A DNA stretch of 52,991 nt from Pseudomonas sp. B6002 (GCF_013385985.1 NZ_JACAOY010000008.1:1-52991); one strand, 5' to 3'; positions 34,576 through 43,112 are shown, counted from the stretch's first letter. Translations and numbers: made by a program. The notes: generated by a model not told the origin, from the sequence alone.

Positions 34576-35489
34576 TGCGCTCCATTCTTCATCCTATGGC
34601 CCTGGCCATCGCTTGTTTGTTCACCACGCCACTGATGGCGGCTGAGGCGGCCAAACCGGTTGCCCAAGCGGCAAAACCCGTCAAGGTACTGGCCTCGTTG
34701 CCTATCACCTATGGCCTGGCTGAAGTGCTGCTCAAAGGCACCGCCGTACAGCTCGAACGCGCCGCCCCGGCCAACCTGCCCGGTTCGCGGCAAGTGTCCT
34801 ATTTCACCGGCCGTGGCGCACCGGCGCTGAGCAAGCTGGCGCAGGACGCCGACGCCGCCATTGGCTTGCGTTCGCTGTGGGCGGATGACCCGCTGTACCC
34901 GGTGGCGCGGCGCAGCAATATCCGCATCGTCGAAGTGGATGCCGCACGCCCGGTGGACGGCGGTTTGCCGGGCATTGCCGTGCAACCCGGCAGCACCGAT
35001 GGCCTGAACAGCCAGCCGTGGCAATCGAGCAACAACCTGGGGCGTATGGCCGACGTGCTCGCCGCCGACCTCAGCCGCCTGGCGCCCGACGCCAAGCCCA
35101 CGATCGACGCCAACCTCGCCGCCCTCAAGCAACGCCTGCTCAAGCTCACCGCAGACAGCGAAGCGCGGCTGGCCAAGGCGGACAACCTCACGGTGGTCAG
35201 TTTGAGCGATCATTTCGCCTACCTGGTCAGCAGCCTGAACCTGGAATTAGTGAGCACAGATGCACGGCCGGACGCCGACTGGACGCCCGAGGCCTTGCAA
35301 AAGCTCAGTGCCGAATTGAAGGAGAACGACGTGGCGGTGGTGTTGCACCATCGACAGCCGAGTGAGGCGGTGAAGGCGGCCATCGAGGCAGGCGGCTCGC
35401 AATTACTGGTCTTGAACGTAGACGGCGCAGACCCGGTGGAGGAACTCACCACCAACACCGACTCACTGATCAAAGCCCTGACACCTTAA
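34575..35489 (+). CDS. fpvF: FpvF, second periplasmic binding protein of the pyoverdine ABC system
   Basis: The ATG at 34575 shares a base with the fpvE stop. The 304-residue protein has a Sec signal (ending near LMAAEAAKP) and the cluster-9 fold, but it lacks the His-rich metal motifs of FpvC: the equivalent of NPHAYEP reads LPGSRQVSYFTG. It may therefore bind a siderophore or partner protein rather than bare metal. In P. aeruginosa FpvF associates with FpvC and ferripyoverdine, which agrees. It is last in the operon; a REPIN follows within 5 bp. Confidence 0.86.
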   Translation: MRSILHPMALAIACLFTTPLMAAEAAKPVAQAAKPVKVLASLPITYGLAEVLLKGTAVQLERAAPANLPGSRQVSYFTGRGAPALSKLAQDADAAIGLRSLWADDPLYPVARRSNIRIVEVDAARPVDGGLPGIAVQPGSTDGLNSQPWQSSNNLGRMADVLAADLSRLAPDAKPTIDANLAALKQRLLKLTADSEARLAKADNLTVVSLSDHFAYLVSSLNLELVSTDARPDADWTPEALQKLSAELKENDVAVVLHHRQPSEAVKAAIEAGGSQLLVLNVDGADPVEELTTNTDSLIKALTP

Positions 35490-35492
35490 CCT

Positions 35493-35576
35493 TGTAGGAG
35501 CCGGCTTGCCGGCGATGGCGTCCCTAACATCGCCGCCAAATCTGAAGGCCTCATCGCCGGCAAGCCGGCTCCTACA
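35493..35576. repeat. REPIN between fpvF and the GntR/UTRA gene
   Basis: TGTAGGAGCCGGCTTGCCGG faces its exact reverse complement, with about 44 bp between. It lies four bases after the fpvF stop, between convergent genes. Confidence 0.88.
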
Positions 35577-35591
35577 GGGAATGTGGCGTGA

Positions 35592-36305
35592 TTAAGCGAC
35601 GTCGACACCGACGTGGATGGCGTCATGCCGCCAGAACTCCAGATCGCAGTCGATCAAGCGCTGATGCTGATCGTAATTGACCCGGGCAATGCGCAAGCCC
35701 GGGCTGCCCACCGACACGCGCAACGCGGCGGCGGCTTCCACGGGCAGAGACGTCGGCACAATTTCAAAACGCACCCGCCCGTAGTGCAAGTCATATTGAC
35801 GGGCATAGAGTTCGGTCATCGACTGATTCAGGTCGCACTCCAGAATCCCCGGAAAATACTGCGGGTTGAGGTAGTGCTCCACATACAGCACTAAACGCCC
35901 ATCAATGCGCCGGCCCCGGCACACCTGGATCACGCTGGACAATGCCGGCAACTGCAACCACGCACACACCGCTGCCGACGCCGGCTGCAGCCGCGCGGAA
36001 ATCACCTCGGTGGACGGCACCCGCCCCTGGTCGCTGACCATCGCGTGAAAGTGGCTGCGCTGCATCAGGTTATAGGCCAGCCGGGGTGGCGAGACAAACC
36101 AGCCGCGGCGCTCCTCGCGATAGATCTGCCCCTGGGCCTCCAGCTGTAACAAGGCTTCCCGCACCGTAATGCGAGTGGTACCAAACAACTCGCTGAGCTT
36201 TCGCTCGGCGGGCAATTTACTCGCAGGCGGCAACAGGCCATGGTCGATCTGCTCTTGCAGCGCCAGGCCGATGGATGTCACCGCCTTGATTGCCTCATCA
36301 CGCAT
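35592..36305 (-). CDS. GntR/UTRA regulator of the phosphorus-acquisition cluster (PhnF-like)
   Basis: The ATG at 36303-36305 is preceded by AGGTAAC; an adjacent TTG is less likely. The 237-residue protein has a GntR winged helix (PASKLPAERKLSELFGTTRITVREAL then GQIYREERRGWFVSPPR, landmarks only) and a UTRA ligand domain (ISARLQPASAAVCAWLQL onward, VLYVEHYLNPQYFPGILE). PhnF and PhnR of phosphonate systems are of this type. It is divergent from the transport operon. Two operator-like palindromes lie between the genes, one just 14 bp upstream of its own start. It probably represses both directions until an organophosphorus ligand binds. Confidence 0.85.
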   Translation of the reverse strand: MRDEAIKAVTSIGLALQEQIDHGLLPPASKLPAERKLSELFGTTRITVREALLQLEAQGQIYREERRGWFVSPPRLAYNLMQRSHFHAMVSDQGRVPSTEVISARLQPASAAVCAWLQLPALSSVIQVCRGRRIDGRLVLYVEHYLNPQYFPGILECDLNQSMTELYARQYDLHYGRVRFEIVPTSLPVEAAAALRVSVGSPGLRIARVNYDQHQRLIDCDLEFWRHDAIHVGVDVA

Positions 36306-36318
36306 CAATGTTACCTAT

Positions 36319-36332
36319 CTGGACTAGACCAG
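36319..36332. promoter_or_regulatory. Operator-like palindrome at the GntR/UTRA gene
   Basis: CTGGACTAGACCAG is a palindrome with one mismatch and closely resembles TGGTATAGACCA, reported for mycobacterial PhnF. It would lie in the 5' leader of the regulator mRNA and allow autorepression. Confidence 0.6.
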
Positions 36333-36401
36333 CACCGCTTCGGTGCACAAACCGCGCTCTATCAGGGCTTGAGCTGTTGCCTGCCAGCCTAGGCATTACA
36401 G

Positions 36402-36419
36402 ATGACCGACAGATGACAG
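36402..36419 (-). promoter_or_regulatory. Pho box facing the GntR/UTRA gene
   Basis: Minus-strand CTGTCAT-CTGT-CGGTCAT matches the Pho box (CTGTCAT-N4-CTGTCAT) at 13 of 14 half-site positions with correct spacing. A -10-like TAGGCT lies 10 nt downstream. It suggests PhoB activation of the regulator gene. Confidence 0.65.
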
Positions 36420-36539
36420 CCCCTCTCACGCCCCTGCCCCACACTCTGCAATACATCGGCCAAGTCGAGTGCCTGCGGGCATTTGGGCATGGTCTACGCT
36501 AACTCTGCGACGAGCGACATCCGCGATTTAAAAACGACA

Positions 36540-36573
36540 TCGACATGAAACTGTCATCAGGCACGCCTAGATT
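36540..36573 (+). promoter_or_regulatory. Pho-box promoter of the transport operon
   Basis: TCGACAT-GAAA-CTGTCAT (36540-36557) has a perfect second half and a 4/7 first half. Ten bases later TAGATT (36568-36573) can act as -10, the spacing typical of PhoB-activated promoters. Transcription would start near 36580, and the operator at 36588 would cover it. Positions 36306-36656 contain no gene. Confidence 0.6.
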
Positions 36574-36587
36574 GGCTCAGGTATTGC

Positions 36588-36599
36588 TGACCTAGACCA
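36588..36599. promoter_or_regulatory. Operator-like site before the transport operon
   Basis: TGACCTAGACCA shares CTAGACCA with the site at 36319 and resembles the PhnF operator. Its place just after the predicted transcription start suits a repressor. Confidence 0.55.
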
Positions 36600-36656
36600 A
36601 CACCACCGCAAACGTCGACAAAAACGCAGCGTTGAAAACGCCCAAAGGAGCTTCGG

Positions 36657-37733
36657 ATGAAACAGCTTTTCCTGGCATCACTGTTAGGCTCGACCATTGC
36701 CATGTGCACCGCCGCCATGGCTGCTGATACCGATTTGAAAACCCTGGAAGCTGCCGCGAAAGCGGAAGGCGCCGTCAACAGCGTCGGCATGCCCGATGAC
36801 TGGGCCAACTGGAAAGGCACCTGGGAAGACCTGGCCAAGACCTACGGCCTCAAGCACATCGACACCGACATGAGTTCGGCCCAGGAAATCGCCAAGTTCA
36901 AGGCTGAAAAAGACAACGCCAGCGCCGACATCGGCGACGTGGGCGCAGCGTTCGGTCCGATTGCGGTGAAGCAAGATGTGACCCAGCCGTACAAACCGTC
37001 CACCTGGGCCCAGGTGCCGGATTGGGCAAAAGACAAGGACGGTCACTGGGCGCTGGCCTACACCGGCACCATCGCCTTTATCGTCAACAAGAAGCTGCTG
37101 CACGGTTCGGAAGTGCCCACCAGCTGGGCTGACCTGCAAAAAGGCAAATACAAGGTCTCAATCGGTGACGTGAGCACCGCGGCCCAGGCGGCCAACGGCG
37201 TACTGGCCGCCGCCATCGCCAATAAAGGCGACGAAAAGAACATCGCCCCAGGCCTGCAGTTCTTCACCAAGATCGCCCAGCAAGGCCGTCTCTCGCTGTC
37301 CAACCCGACCATCGCCACCATGGAAAAAGGCGAAGTCGAAGTGGGCGTGGTCTGGGACTTCAACGGCCTGAGCTACAAGGCCAAGATGGCCAACCCGGAT
37401 GACTACGTGGTGCTGATCCCATCGGACGGTTCGGTGAAGTCCGGCTACACCACCATCATCAACAAATACGCCAAGCACCCGAACGCCGCCAAGCTGACCC
37501 GCGAATACATCTTCAGTGATGCCGGCCAACTCAACCTGGCCAAGGGCAATGCGCGTCCTATCCGTGCTGAAACCGACCTGAAACTGCCGGCCGATATCGC
37601 CAAGAACCTGATCCCGGGCGAGCAGTACACCAAGGCCAATCCGCAGCCGATCAAGGATGCCGATGCCTGGGAAGCGACTTCCAAGAAGCTGCCTCAGCTG
37701 TGGAACGAGCAAGTCATCGTAGAAATGAAGTAA
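36657..37733 (+). CDS. Periplasmic solute-binding protein of the phosphorus-linked ABC importer
   Basis: The 358-residue protein has a Sec signal (MKQLFLASLLGSTIAMCTAAMA, 22 residues, cleaved before ADT) and a type-II binding-protein body of the Fe3+/spermidine/2-aminoethylphosphonate group (GAVNSVGMPDDWANWKGTW; YTGTIAFIVNKKLLHG; KGEVEVGVVWDFNGL). AAAGGAG lies just before the ATG. It heads the operon, which continues after a REPIN with the phosphatase-superfamily enzyme, permeases and ATPase. A phosphonate or phosphate-ester ligand is inferred from the regulator and Pho boxes, not read from the pocket. Confidence 0.82.
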   Translation: MKQLFLASLLGSTIAMCTAAMAADTDLKTLEAAAKAEGAVNSVGMPDDWANWKGTWEDLAKTYGLKHIDTDMSSAQEIAKFKAEKDNASADIGDVGAAFGPIAVKQDVTQPYKPSTWAQVPDWAKDKDGHWALAYTGTIAFIVNKKLLHGSEVPTSWADLQKGKYKVSIGDVSTAAQAANGVLAAAIANKGDEKNIAPGLQFFTKIAQQGRLSLSNPTIATMEKGEVEVGVVWDFNGLSYKAKMANPDDYVVLIPSDGSVKSGYTTIINKYAKHPNAAKLTREYIFSDAGQLNLAKGNARPIRAETDLKLPADIAKNLIPGEQYTKANPQPIKDADAWEATSKKLPQLWNEQVIVEMK

Positions 37734-37761
37734 TCAGGCTCACTGCCTGAAATGCGGCCGG

Positions 37762-37851
37762 TGTGGGAGCTGGCTTGCCTGCGATAGCGGTCTGACATTC
37801 AGCCTCTATGTCGACTGATACGCCGCTATCGCAGGCAAGCCAGCTCCCACA
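37762..37851. repeat. REPIN inside the phosphorus-linked operon
   Basis: TGTGGGAGCTGGCTTGCCTG faces its exact complement with about 50 bp between. It lies between the abundant binding-protein gene and the rest of the operon, where it could stabilise the upstream mRNA. Confidence 0.88.
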
Positions 37852-37912
37852 TTTTGACCCGGTTACGCCAGAGAATTTGAGTCAAACCACCTGTTGCGGA
37901 GCTCCAGCCCCC

Positions 37913-38719
37913 ATGAAGCACAATGTCATCCTTGTCGTGCTCGACGGCCTGAACTTCGAGGTTGCGCGGCACGCCATGGGGCACTTGCAGGCCTATGTCG
38001 GCGCAGGACGCGCAGCGCTCTACAAGCTGGAATGTGAACTGCCCGCCCTGTCCCGCCCGTTGTATGAATGCATCCTGACCGGCGTGCCACCGATCCAGAG
38101 CGGTATCGTGCACAACCATGTTTCGCGCCTGTCCAACCAACGCAGCATTTTCCATTACGCCACCGACGCCGGCCTCACCACAGCGGCGGCGGCCTACCAC
38201 TGGGTCAGCGAGTTGTATAACCGCACGCCCTTTATCGCCGCCCGTGATCGTCATACCGACGACAAGGCGCTGGCGATCCAGCACGGGCATTTCTACTGGA
38301 ATGACCACTACCCCGATTCCCACCTGTTCGCCGATGCCGAAAGCCTGCGCCGCAAACACGCGCCGAACTTCCTGGTGGTGCACCCGATGAACATCGACGA
38401 CGCCGGGCACAAGCACGGCCTCGACACGCCGCAGTACCGCAACAGCGCACGCTCGGCCGACATCATCCTCGCCGACTACCTGCAAGGCTGGCTCGACGCC
38501 GGCTACCAGGTGCTGGTGACGGCCGACCATGGCATGAACAGCGACCGCTCCCACAACGGCCTGCTGCCGGAAGAGCGCGAAGTGCCGTTGTTCGTCCTTG
38601 GCGATGCCTTCAGCCTGGAGGCCAATGCCGCGCCCCGGCAGACCGAACTGTGCGGCACCGTCTGCGAATTGCTGGGCGTGCCCCACGACAAACCTGTATG
38701 CCGGGAGCTGTTGAAATGA
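37913..38719 (+). CDS. Alkaline-phosphatase-superfamily (NPP/PhnA-like) hydrolase with serine nucleophile position
   Basis: The ATG at 37913 has CGGAG upstream. The 268-residue protein has no signal peptide, so it acts in the cytoplasm on imported substrate. Two-metal site residues are D11 (VVLDGLN), D162 and H166 (NIDDAGHKH), D205 and H206 (TADHGMN) and H214 (DRSHNG). The nucleophile position, 36 residues after the first Asp as in Xanthomonas NPP (D54/T90), is S47 in ALSRPLYECILTG where NPP and phosphonoacetate hydrolase have Thr. It may be a phosphate mono- or diesterase or a C-P hydrolase. Its stop overlaps the permease ATG. Confidence 0.8.
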   Translation: MKHNVILVVLDGLNFEVARHAMGHLQAYVGAGRAALYKLECELPALSRPLYECILTGVPPIQSGIVHNHVSRLSNQRSIFHYATDAGLTTAAAAYHWVSELYNRTPFIAARDRHTDDKALAIQHGHFYWNDHYPDSHLFADAESLRRKHAPNFLVVHPMNIDDAGHKHGLDTPQYRNSARSADIILADYLQGWLDAGYQVLVTADHGMNSDRSHNGLLPEEREVPLFVLGDAFSLEANAAPRQTELCGTVCELLGVPHDKPVCRELLK

Positions 38720-39552
38720 CCCGTGGTAAATGGCTGGCGCTGCTGTGCCTGGTGCCGTTCGCGCTGTTCTTTATCGTGTTCGAAATTGCCCCGCTGGTGT
38801 GGGTGCTGATCAACAGCCTGCAAACCGAGGAAGCCGGTTGGGGCCTGGAAAACTTCACGCGCATCTTCAGCTCGAAGTTCTACCTGCAAGCCATCCAGTT
38901 CAGCCTGGAGATCAGCTTCTATTCCAGTGTCTTCGGCATCATCATCGCCACGCTGGGCAGCTACTCCCTGCGCCGGGTGGATTCGCCGCTGCGCAATTTC
39001 GTCACCGCCTTCGCCAACATGACCAGCAACTTTGCCGGCGTGCCCCTGGCGTTCGCGTTCATCATCCTGCTGGGGTTCAACGGCAGCATCACCCTGATGC
39101 TCAAGCAGGCCGGGATCATCCAGGACTTCAACCTGTATTCCAAAACCGGCTTGATCATCCTGTACACCTACTTCCAGATTCCCCTCGGTGTGTTGCTGCT
39201 GTACCCGGCCTTCGATGCACTGCGTGAAGACTGGCGCGAGTCGGCTGCCCTGCTGGGCGCCAATGGCTGGCAGTTCTGGCGGCATATCGGCTTGCCGGTG
39301 CTCACGCCTGCGCTGCTGGGCACCTTCGTGATCCTGCTGGCGAACGCGCTGGGCGCCTACGCCACGGTGTATGCACTGACCACCGGCAATTTCAACGTAC
39401 TGCCGATCCGCATCGCGGGCCTGGTCTCCGGCGACGTGTCACTGGACCCGAACATGGCCAGCGCCCTGGCCGTGGTGCTGGTGGCGCTGATGACCGTGGT
39501 CACCGTGGTCCATCAACTGCTGCTCAAGAGGAGCTACCATGTCTCGCGCTGA
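38716..39552 (+). CDS. ABC importer permease 1
   Basis: The start ATG overlaps the phosphatase stop by 4 bp. The 278-residue protein has six membrane helices and the EAA-type loop REDWRESAALLGANGWQFWRHIGLPVL near residue 180. It belongs to the PotB/ThiP-like permease family used by polyamine, iron and aminoethylphosphonate importers. It pairs with the second permease, whose start overlaps its end by 14 bp. Confidence 0.86.
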   Translation: MTRGKWLALLCLVPFALFFIVFEIAPLVWVLINSLQTEEAGWGLENFTRIFSSKFYLQAIQFSLEISFYSSVFGIIIATLGSYSLRRVDSPLRNFVTAFANMTSNFAGVPLAFAFIILLGFNGSITLMLKQAGIIQDFNLYSKTGLIILYTYFQIPLGVLLLYPAFDALREDWRESAALLGANGWQFWRHIGLPVLTPALLGTFVILLANALGAYATVYALTTGNFNVLPIRIAGLVSGDVSLDPNMASALAVVLVALMTVVTVVHQLLLKRSYHVSR

Positions 39553-40339
39553 AGCCGGCCCGGCCACCCTCTACCATCGGGTAGTGGTGTACCTGTTGTT
39601 CCTGATCCTGGTATTGCCGCTGGTGGGCACCTTTGTCTACTCCATTGCGAGCAGTTGGTCGGCCACCGTGCTGCCGGCCGGCTTTACCGTGAAATGGTAT
39701 GTGCAACTGTGGAGCGACCCGCGCTTCCTGGCCGCCTTCGGCCAGTCGCTGCTGGTGTGCGTGGGTGCGCTGATTCTGTCAGTGGTGTTGATTTTGCCGC
39801 TGCTGTTCGTAGTGCATTACCACTTCCCCAGGCTCGACGCCTTGATGAACATCCTGATCCTGCTGCCCTTCGCGGTGCCGCCGGTAGTGTCGTCGGTAGG
39901 CCTGCTGCAACTGTACGGCTCCGGGCCGTTAGCGATGGTGGGCACGCCGTGGATATTGATCGGTTGCTACTTCACCGTGGCGCTGCCGTTCATGTACCGC
40001 GCGATCACCAACAACCTGCAAGCCATCAACCTGCGTGACCTGATGGACGCCTCCCAACTGCTCGGCGCCAGCACCTGGCAGGCCGCGATCCTGGTGGTGC
40101 TGCCCAACCTGCGCAAAGGCCTGATGGTTGCCCTGCTGCTGTCGTTCTCGTTCCTGTTCGGCGAGTTCGTGTTCGCCAACATCCTGGTAGGCACCCGCTA
40201 CGAGACCCTGCAGGTGTACCTCAACAATATGCGCAACAGCAGCGGCCACTTCACCAGTGCCGTCGTCATTTCCTATTTCTTCTTTGTGCTGGTGCTGACC
40301 TGGGCCGCCAATATCTTGAACAAGGACAAAAGCCAATGA
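39539..40339 (+). CDS. ABC importer permease 2
   Basis: The 266-residue protein has six predicted helices and the EAA loop NLRDLMDASQLLGASTWQAAILVVLP around residues 160-186, the PotC-like partner of permease 1. AAGAGGAG lies just before the ATG. The ATPase gene begins within its last codon (4-bp overlap), which indicates coupled translation of the membrane complex. Confidence 0.86.
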   Translation: MSRAEAGPATLYHRVVVYLLFLILVLPLVGTFVYSIASSWSATVLPAGFTVKWYVQLWSDPRFLAAFGQSLLVCVGALILSVVLILPLLFVVHYHFPRLDALMNILILLPFAVPPVVSSVGLLQLYGSGPLAMVGTPWILIGCYFTVALPFMYRAITNNLQAINLRDLMDASQLLGASTWQAAILVVLPNLRKGLMVALLLSFSFLFGEFVFANILVGTRYETLQVYLNNMRNSSGHFTSAVVISYFFFVLVLTWAANILNKDKSQ

Positions 40340-41325
40340 GCTTCGTCAGCGTCCAACATTTGCAAAAAGGCTACGCCGGCACCCCGGTGTTCAGCGACAT
40401 CAACTGCGAAATCGCCAAGGGCGAATTCGTCACCCTGCTCGGCCCGTCCGGTTGCGGCAAGTCCACCCTGCTGCGTTGCATCGCCGGCCTCACGCCGGTG
40501 GACAGCGGAAAAATCCTGCTGGATGGCCAAGACATTGTTCCGCTCAGCCCGCAGAAACGACACATCGGCATGGTGTTCCAGAGCTACGCGCTGTTCCCCA
40601 ACATGACCGTGGAACAGAACGTCGCCTTTGGCCTGCGCATGCAAAAGGTCAACGCCGACGACAGCCACAAGCGCGTGCAGGAAGTGCTGCAACTGGTCGA
40701 ACTCAAGGACCTGGCCGGCCGCTACCCGCACCAGATGTCCGGTGGCCAATGCCAACGCGTGGCCCTCGCCCGCTCGCTGGTCACCCGCCCACGCCTGCTG
40801 CTGCTCGATGAACCGCTGTCGGCGCTGGATGCAAGGATTCGCAAGCACCTGCGCGAACAGATCCGCCACATCCAGCGTGAACTGGGGCTGACCACCATCT
40901 TCGTGACCCACGACCAGGAAGAAGCCCTGACCATGTCTGACCGGATCTTTCTGATGAACCAGGGCAAGATCGTGCAGAGCGGCGACGCCGAAACCCTCTA
41001 CACCGCCCCGGTGGATGTGTTCGCGGCGGGCTTTATCGGCAACTACAACCTGCTGGACGCCGACAAGGCCACTCAACTGCTGCAACGCCCGATCAACAGC
41101 CGCATCGCCATTCGCCCGGAAGCCATCGAGCTGAGCCGCAGCGGCGAACTCGACGCGCTGGTGCGCAGCCATAGCCTGCTGGGCAACGTAATCCGCTATC
41201 GCATCGAGGCGCGCGGCGTGGAGTTGGTGGTGGACGTGCTCAACCGTTCGGCCGACGACCTGCACCCGGACGGGCAACGCCTGGCACTGTCCATCGACCC
41301 AAGTGCCTTGTGTGAAGTAGCCTGA
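40336..41325 (+). CDS. ABC importer ATPase
   Basis: The 329-residue ATPase has Walker A (GPSGCGKST), Q-loop (VFQSYALFPNMTVEQN), signature (MSGGQCQRVALARSL, Met for the usual Leu), Walker B (LLLLDEPLSALD) and H-loop (FVTHDQEEALTMSD). A TOBE-like C-terminal domain from about 235 (NSRIAIRPEAIELS) is typical of PotA/FbpC/PhnT proteins. It completes the importer with the two permeases and the binding protein. Confidence 0.88.
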   Translation: MSFVSVQHLQKGYAGTPVFSDINCEIAKGEFVTLLGPSGCGKSTLLRCIAGLTPVDSGKILLDGQDIVPLSPQKRHIGMVFQSYALFPNMTVEQNVAFGLRMQKVNADDSHKRVQEVLQLVELKDLAGRYPHQMSGGQCQRVALARSLVTRPRLLLLDEPLSALDARIRKHLREQIRHIQRELGLTTIFVTHDQEEALTMSDRIFLMNQGKIVQSGDAETLYTAPVDVFAAGFIGNYNLLDADKATQLLQRPINSRIAIRPEAIELSRSGELDALVRSHSLLGNVIRYRIEARGVELVVDVLNRSADDLHPDGQRLALSIDPSALCEVA

Positions 41326-41354
41326 TGCAACGATTGATTGAGAGAGCGTGACCG

Positions 41355-42008
41355 ATGGCATTGGTAATTTTTGATCTGGACGACACCCTCATCCACGGTG
41401 ACTGCGCCACCCTGTGGAGCGAGCAGATGGGCCGCCTGGGCTGGGTCGACCCCGAGTCGTTCATGCGCAAGAACAACGAACTGATGGACGCCTACAGCCA
41501 GGGCAAGCTGCTGATGGAAGACTTCATGACCTTCAGCCTGGAGCCGATGATTGGCCGCACACCGGAAGAAATCGAACACCTGGTGGAGCCGTGGGTCGAG
41601 GACGTGATCGAGCCGCTGATCTACAGCGATGCCACCAAGACCATCGCGCGCCACCGGGCCAATGGCGACCGGATCCTGGTGATTTCGGCGTCGGGCACGC
41701 ATTTGGTCAAGCCGATTGCCGCGCGCATCGGCATCGACGAAGTGCTGGGGATCGATCTGGACGTCAGCCATGGCGTGTACAGCGGCCAGACCGTGGGCGT
41801 ACTGACTTACCGCGAAGGCAAGATCACCCGCTTGCTGGAATGGCTGGAACAGGAAGGCGAGACGTTGGACGGCGCGTATTTCTATTCGGATTCGCGCAAT
41901 GACTTACCATTGCTGAGCAAGGTGGAGTACCCGCAGGTGGTGAACCCGGATCCGGTACTGCGCGAGCACGCGGAAAAGGCCGGCTGGCCGATCCACCACT
42001 GGGTCTGA
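41355..42008 (+). CDS. HAD-IB phosphatase (SerB-like)
   Basis: This 217-residue HAD hydrolase has motif I D7-x-D9-x-T11 (VIFDLDDTLIHGD), motif II VISASGTH, the motif III lysine region (YREGKITRLL) and motif IV (FYSDSRNDLPLL). The helical cap resembles phosphoserine-phosphatase-like subfamily IB. It lies 29 bp after the ATPase and is probably the last gene of the operon. It may dephosphorylate the imported compound or a product of the upstream hydrolase. It is cytoplasmic. A REPIN follows. Confidence 0.86.
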   Translation: MALVIFDLDDTLIHGDCATLWSEQMGRLGWVDPESFMRKNNELMDAYSQGKLLMEDFMTFSLEPMIGRTPEEIEHLVEPWVEDVIEPLIYSDATKTIARHRANGDRILVISASGTHLVKPIAARIGIDEVLGIDLDVSHGVYSGQTVGVLTYREGKITRLLEWLEQEGETLDGAYFYSDSRNDLPLLSKVEYPQVVNPDPVLREHAEKAGWPIHHWV

Positions 42009-42022
42009 ATTTAAACCCTAAC

Positions 42023-42115
42023 CCTGTAGGAGCCGGCTTGCCGGCGATAGCAGTGTGTCAGATGAAACATTCTTCATTGATACACCGCAATCGCCGGCAA
42101 GCCGGCTCCTACAGG
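42023..42115. repeat. REPIN ending the phosphorus-linked operon
   Basis: CCTGTAGGAGCCGGCTTGCC is mirrored by its complement about 93 bp on. It lies between convergent genes. Confidence 0.88.
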
Positions 42116-42123
42116 GGTGTGTT

Positions 42124-43086
42124 TCAGGTCAGGCTTTCGTCGATGACCAACACCAGCTTCCCGGAAATCTGGTTGGTCGCCAGCTCCGCAAACGCCGCCT
42201 CGGCGTCCTTGATCGGGAAGGTCTTGGCCAATTGCGGGCGCAAACGCCCTTCGACAAACAGCGGCCACACGTGCTGGCTGAGGTCACTGAACAGGTCTGC
42301 CTTGAACTGATCGCTGCGACTGCGCAGGGTCGAGCCCAGCAGTTGCACGCGCTTGCCCAGCACCTGGGCCAGGTCCAGCTTGGCCTCGCGGCCGCCCATC
42401 AGGCCGATCAACACCCAGCGACCGTCCAGGGCCAGCAGCTTGAGGTCCAGCGCCGCATAGTCACCGCCGACGGGGTCGAGGATCACGTCGAACGGCCCGA
42501 AATCCCGCAAACCTTCGATGCCATCGGTACGCACCACACCGCCCTGGGCGCCCAGCGCTTCGCAATAGGCCAGGCGCTCTGCCGAGCCGACACTGACCCA
42601 GCACGGGCTGCCAAACGCCTTGCACAGCTGGATCGCCGCAGAGCCCACGCCGCTGGCGCCGGCATGCAACAACACCTTCTCACCGGGCTTGAGCCCCGCC
42701 AGCTGGAACAGGTTGAGCCACGCGGTGCTGTACACCTCAGGCAGGGCCGCCGCTTCGAGCAGCGACAAGCCCTCTGGCACCGGCAGTACGTGGCGTGCGT
42801 CCACCACCACCTCCTCGGCCATGCCGCCACCGGCCAGCAGCGCACACACGCGGTCGCCGACCTGCCAGGATGAACCCGGGCCGACTTCGCTGATCACCCC
42901 GGAACACTCCAGGCCCAGCACGTGACTGGCGCCCGGGGGCGGAGGATAGAGCCCCGCACGCTGTAATAAATCGGCGCGATTGAGGCCCGCAGCCGCCACA
43001 CGAATGCGAACTTGGCCTACATCGCAGGTAGGACGGGGTTCATCCAACCACTCCACGTGACCGTCAACGCCTTGCAATGCTTTCAC
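42124..43086 (-). CDS. NAD(P)H:quinone oxidoreductase (PIG3-like MDR)
   Basis: The start is GTG at 43084-43086, with GGAGG upstream. The 320-residue MDR protein has VAAAGLNRADLLQRAGLYPPPPGA, the PIG3/QorA-type signature, and the nucleotide loop LLHAGASGVGSAAIQLCKA. Zinc-ligand cysteines are missing. It reduces quinones with NADPH. It is divergent from prc, 105 bp apart. It is unrelated in operon terms to the quinone oxidoreductase at 3065. Confidence 0.85.
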   Translation of the reverse strand: MKALQGVDGHVEWLDEPRPTCDVGQVRIRVAAAGLNRADLLQRAGLYPPPPGASHVLGLECSGVISEVGPGSSWQVGDRVCALLAGGGMAEEVVVDARHVLPVPEGLSLLEAAALPEVYSTAWLNLFQLAGLKPGEKVLLHAGASGVGSAAIQLCKAFGSPCWVSVGSAERLAYCEALGAQGGVVRTDGIEGLRDFGPFDVILDPVGGDYAALDLKLLALDGRWVLIGLMGGREAKLDLAQVLGKRVQLLGSTLRSRSDQFKADLFSDLSQHVWPLFVEGRLRPQLAKTFPIKDAEAAFAELATNQISGKLVLVIDESLT

Positions 43087-43112
43087 AGTGCCTCCATAGT
43101 GAGTCTGGACTG

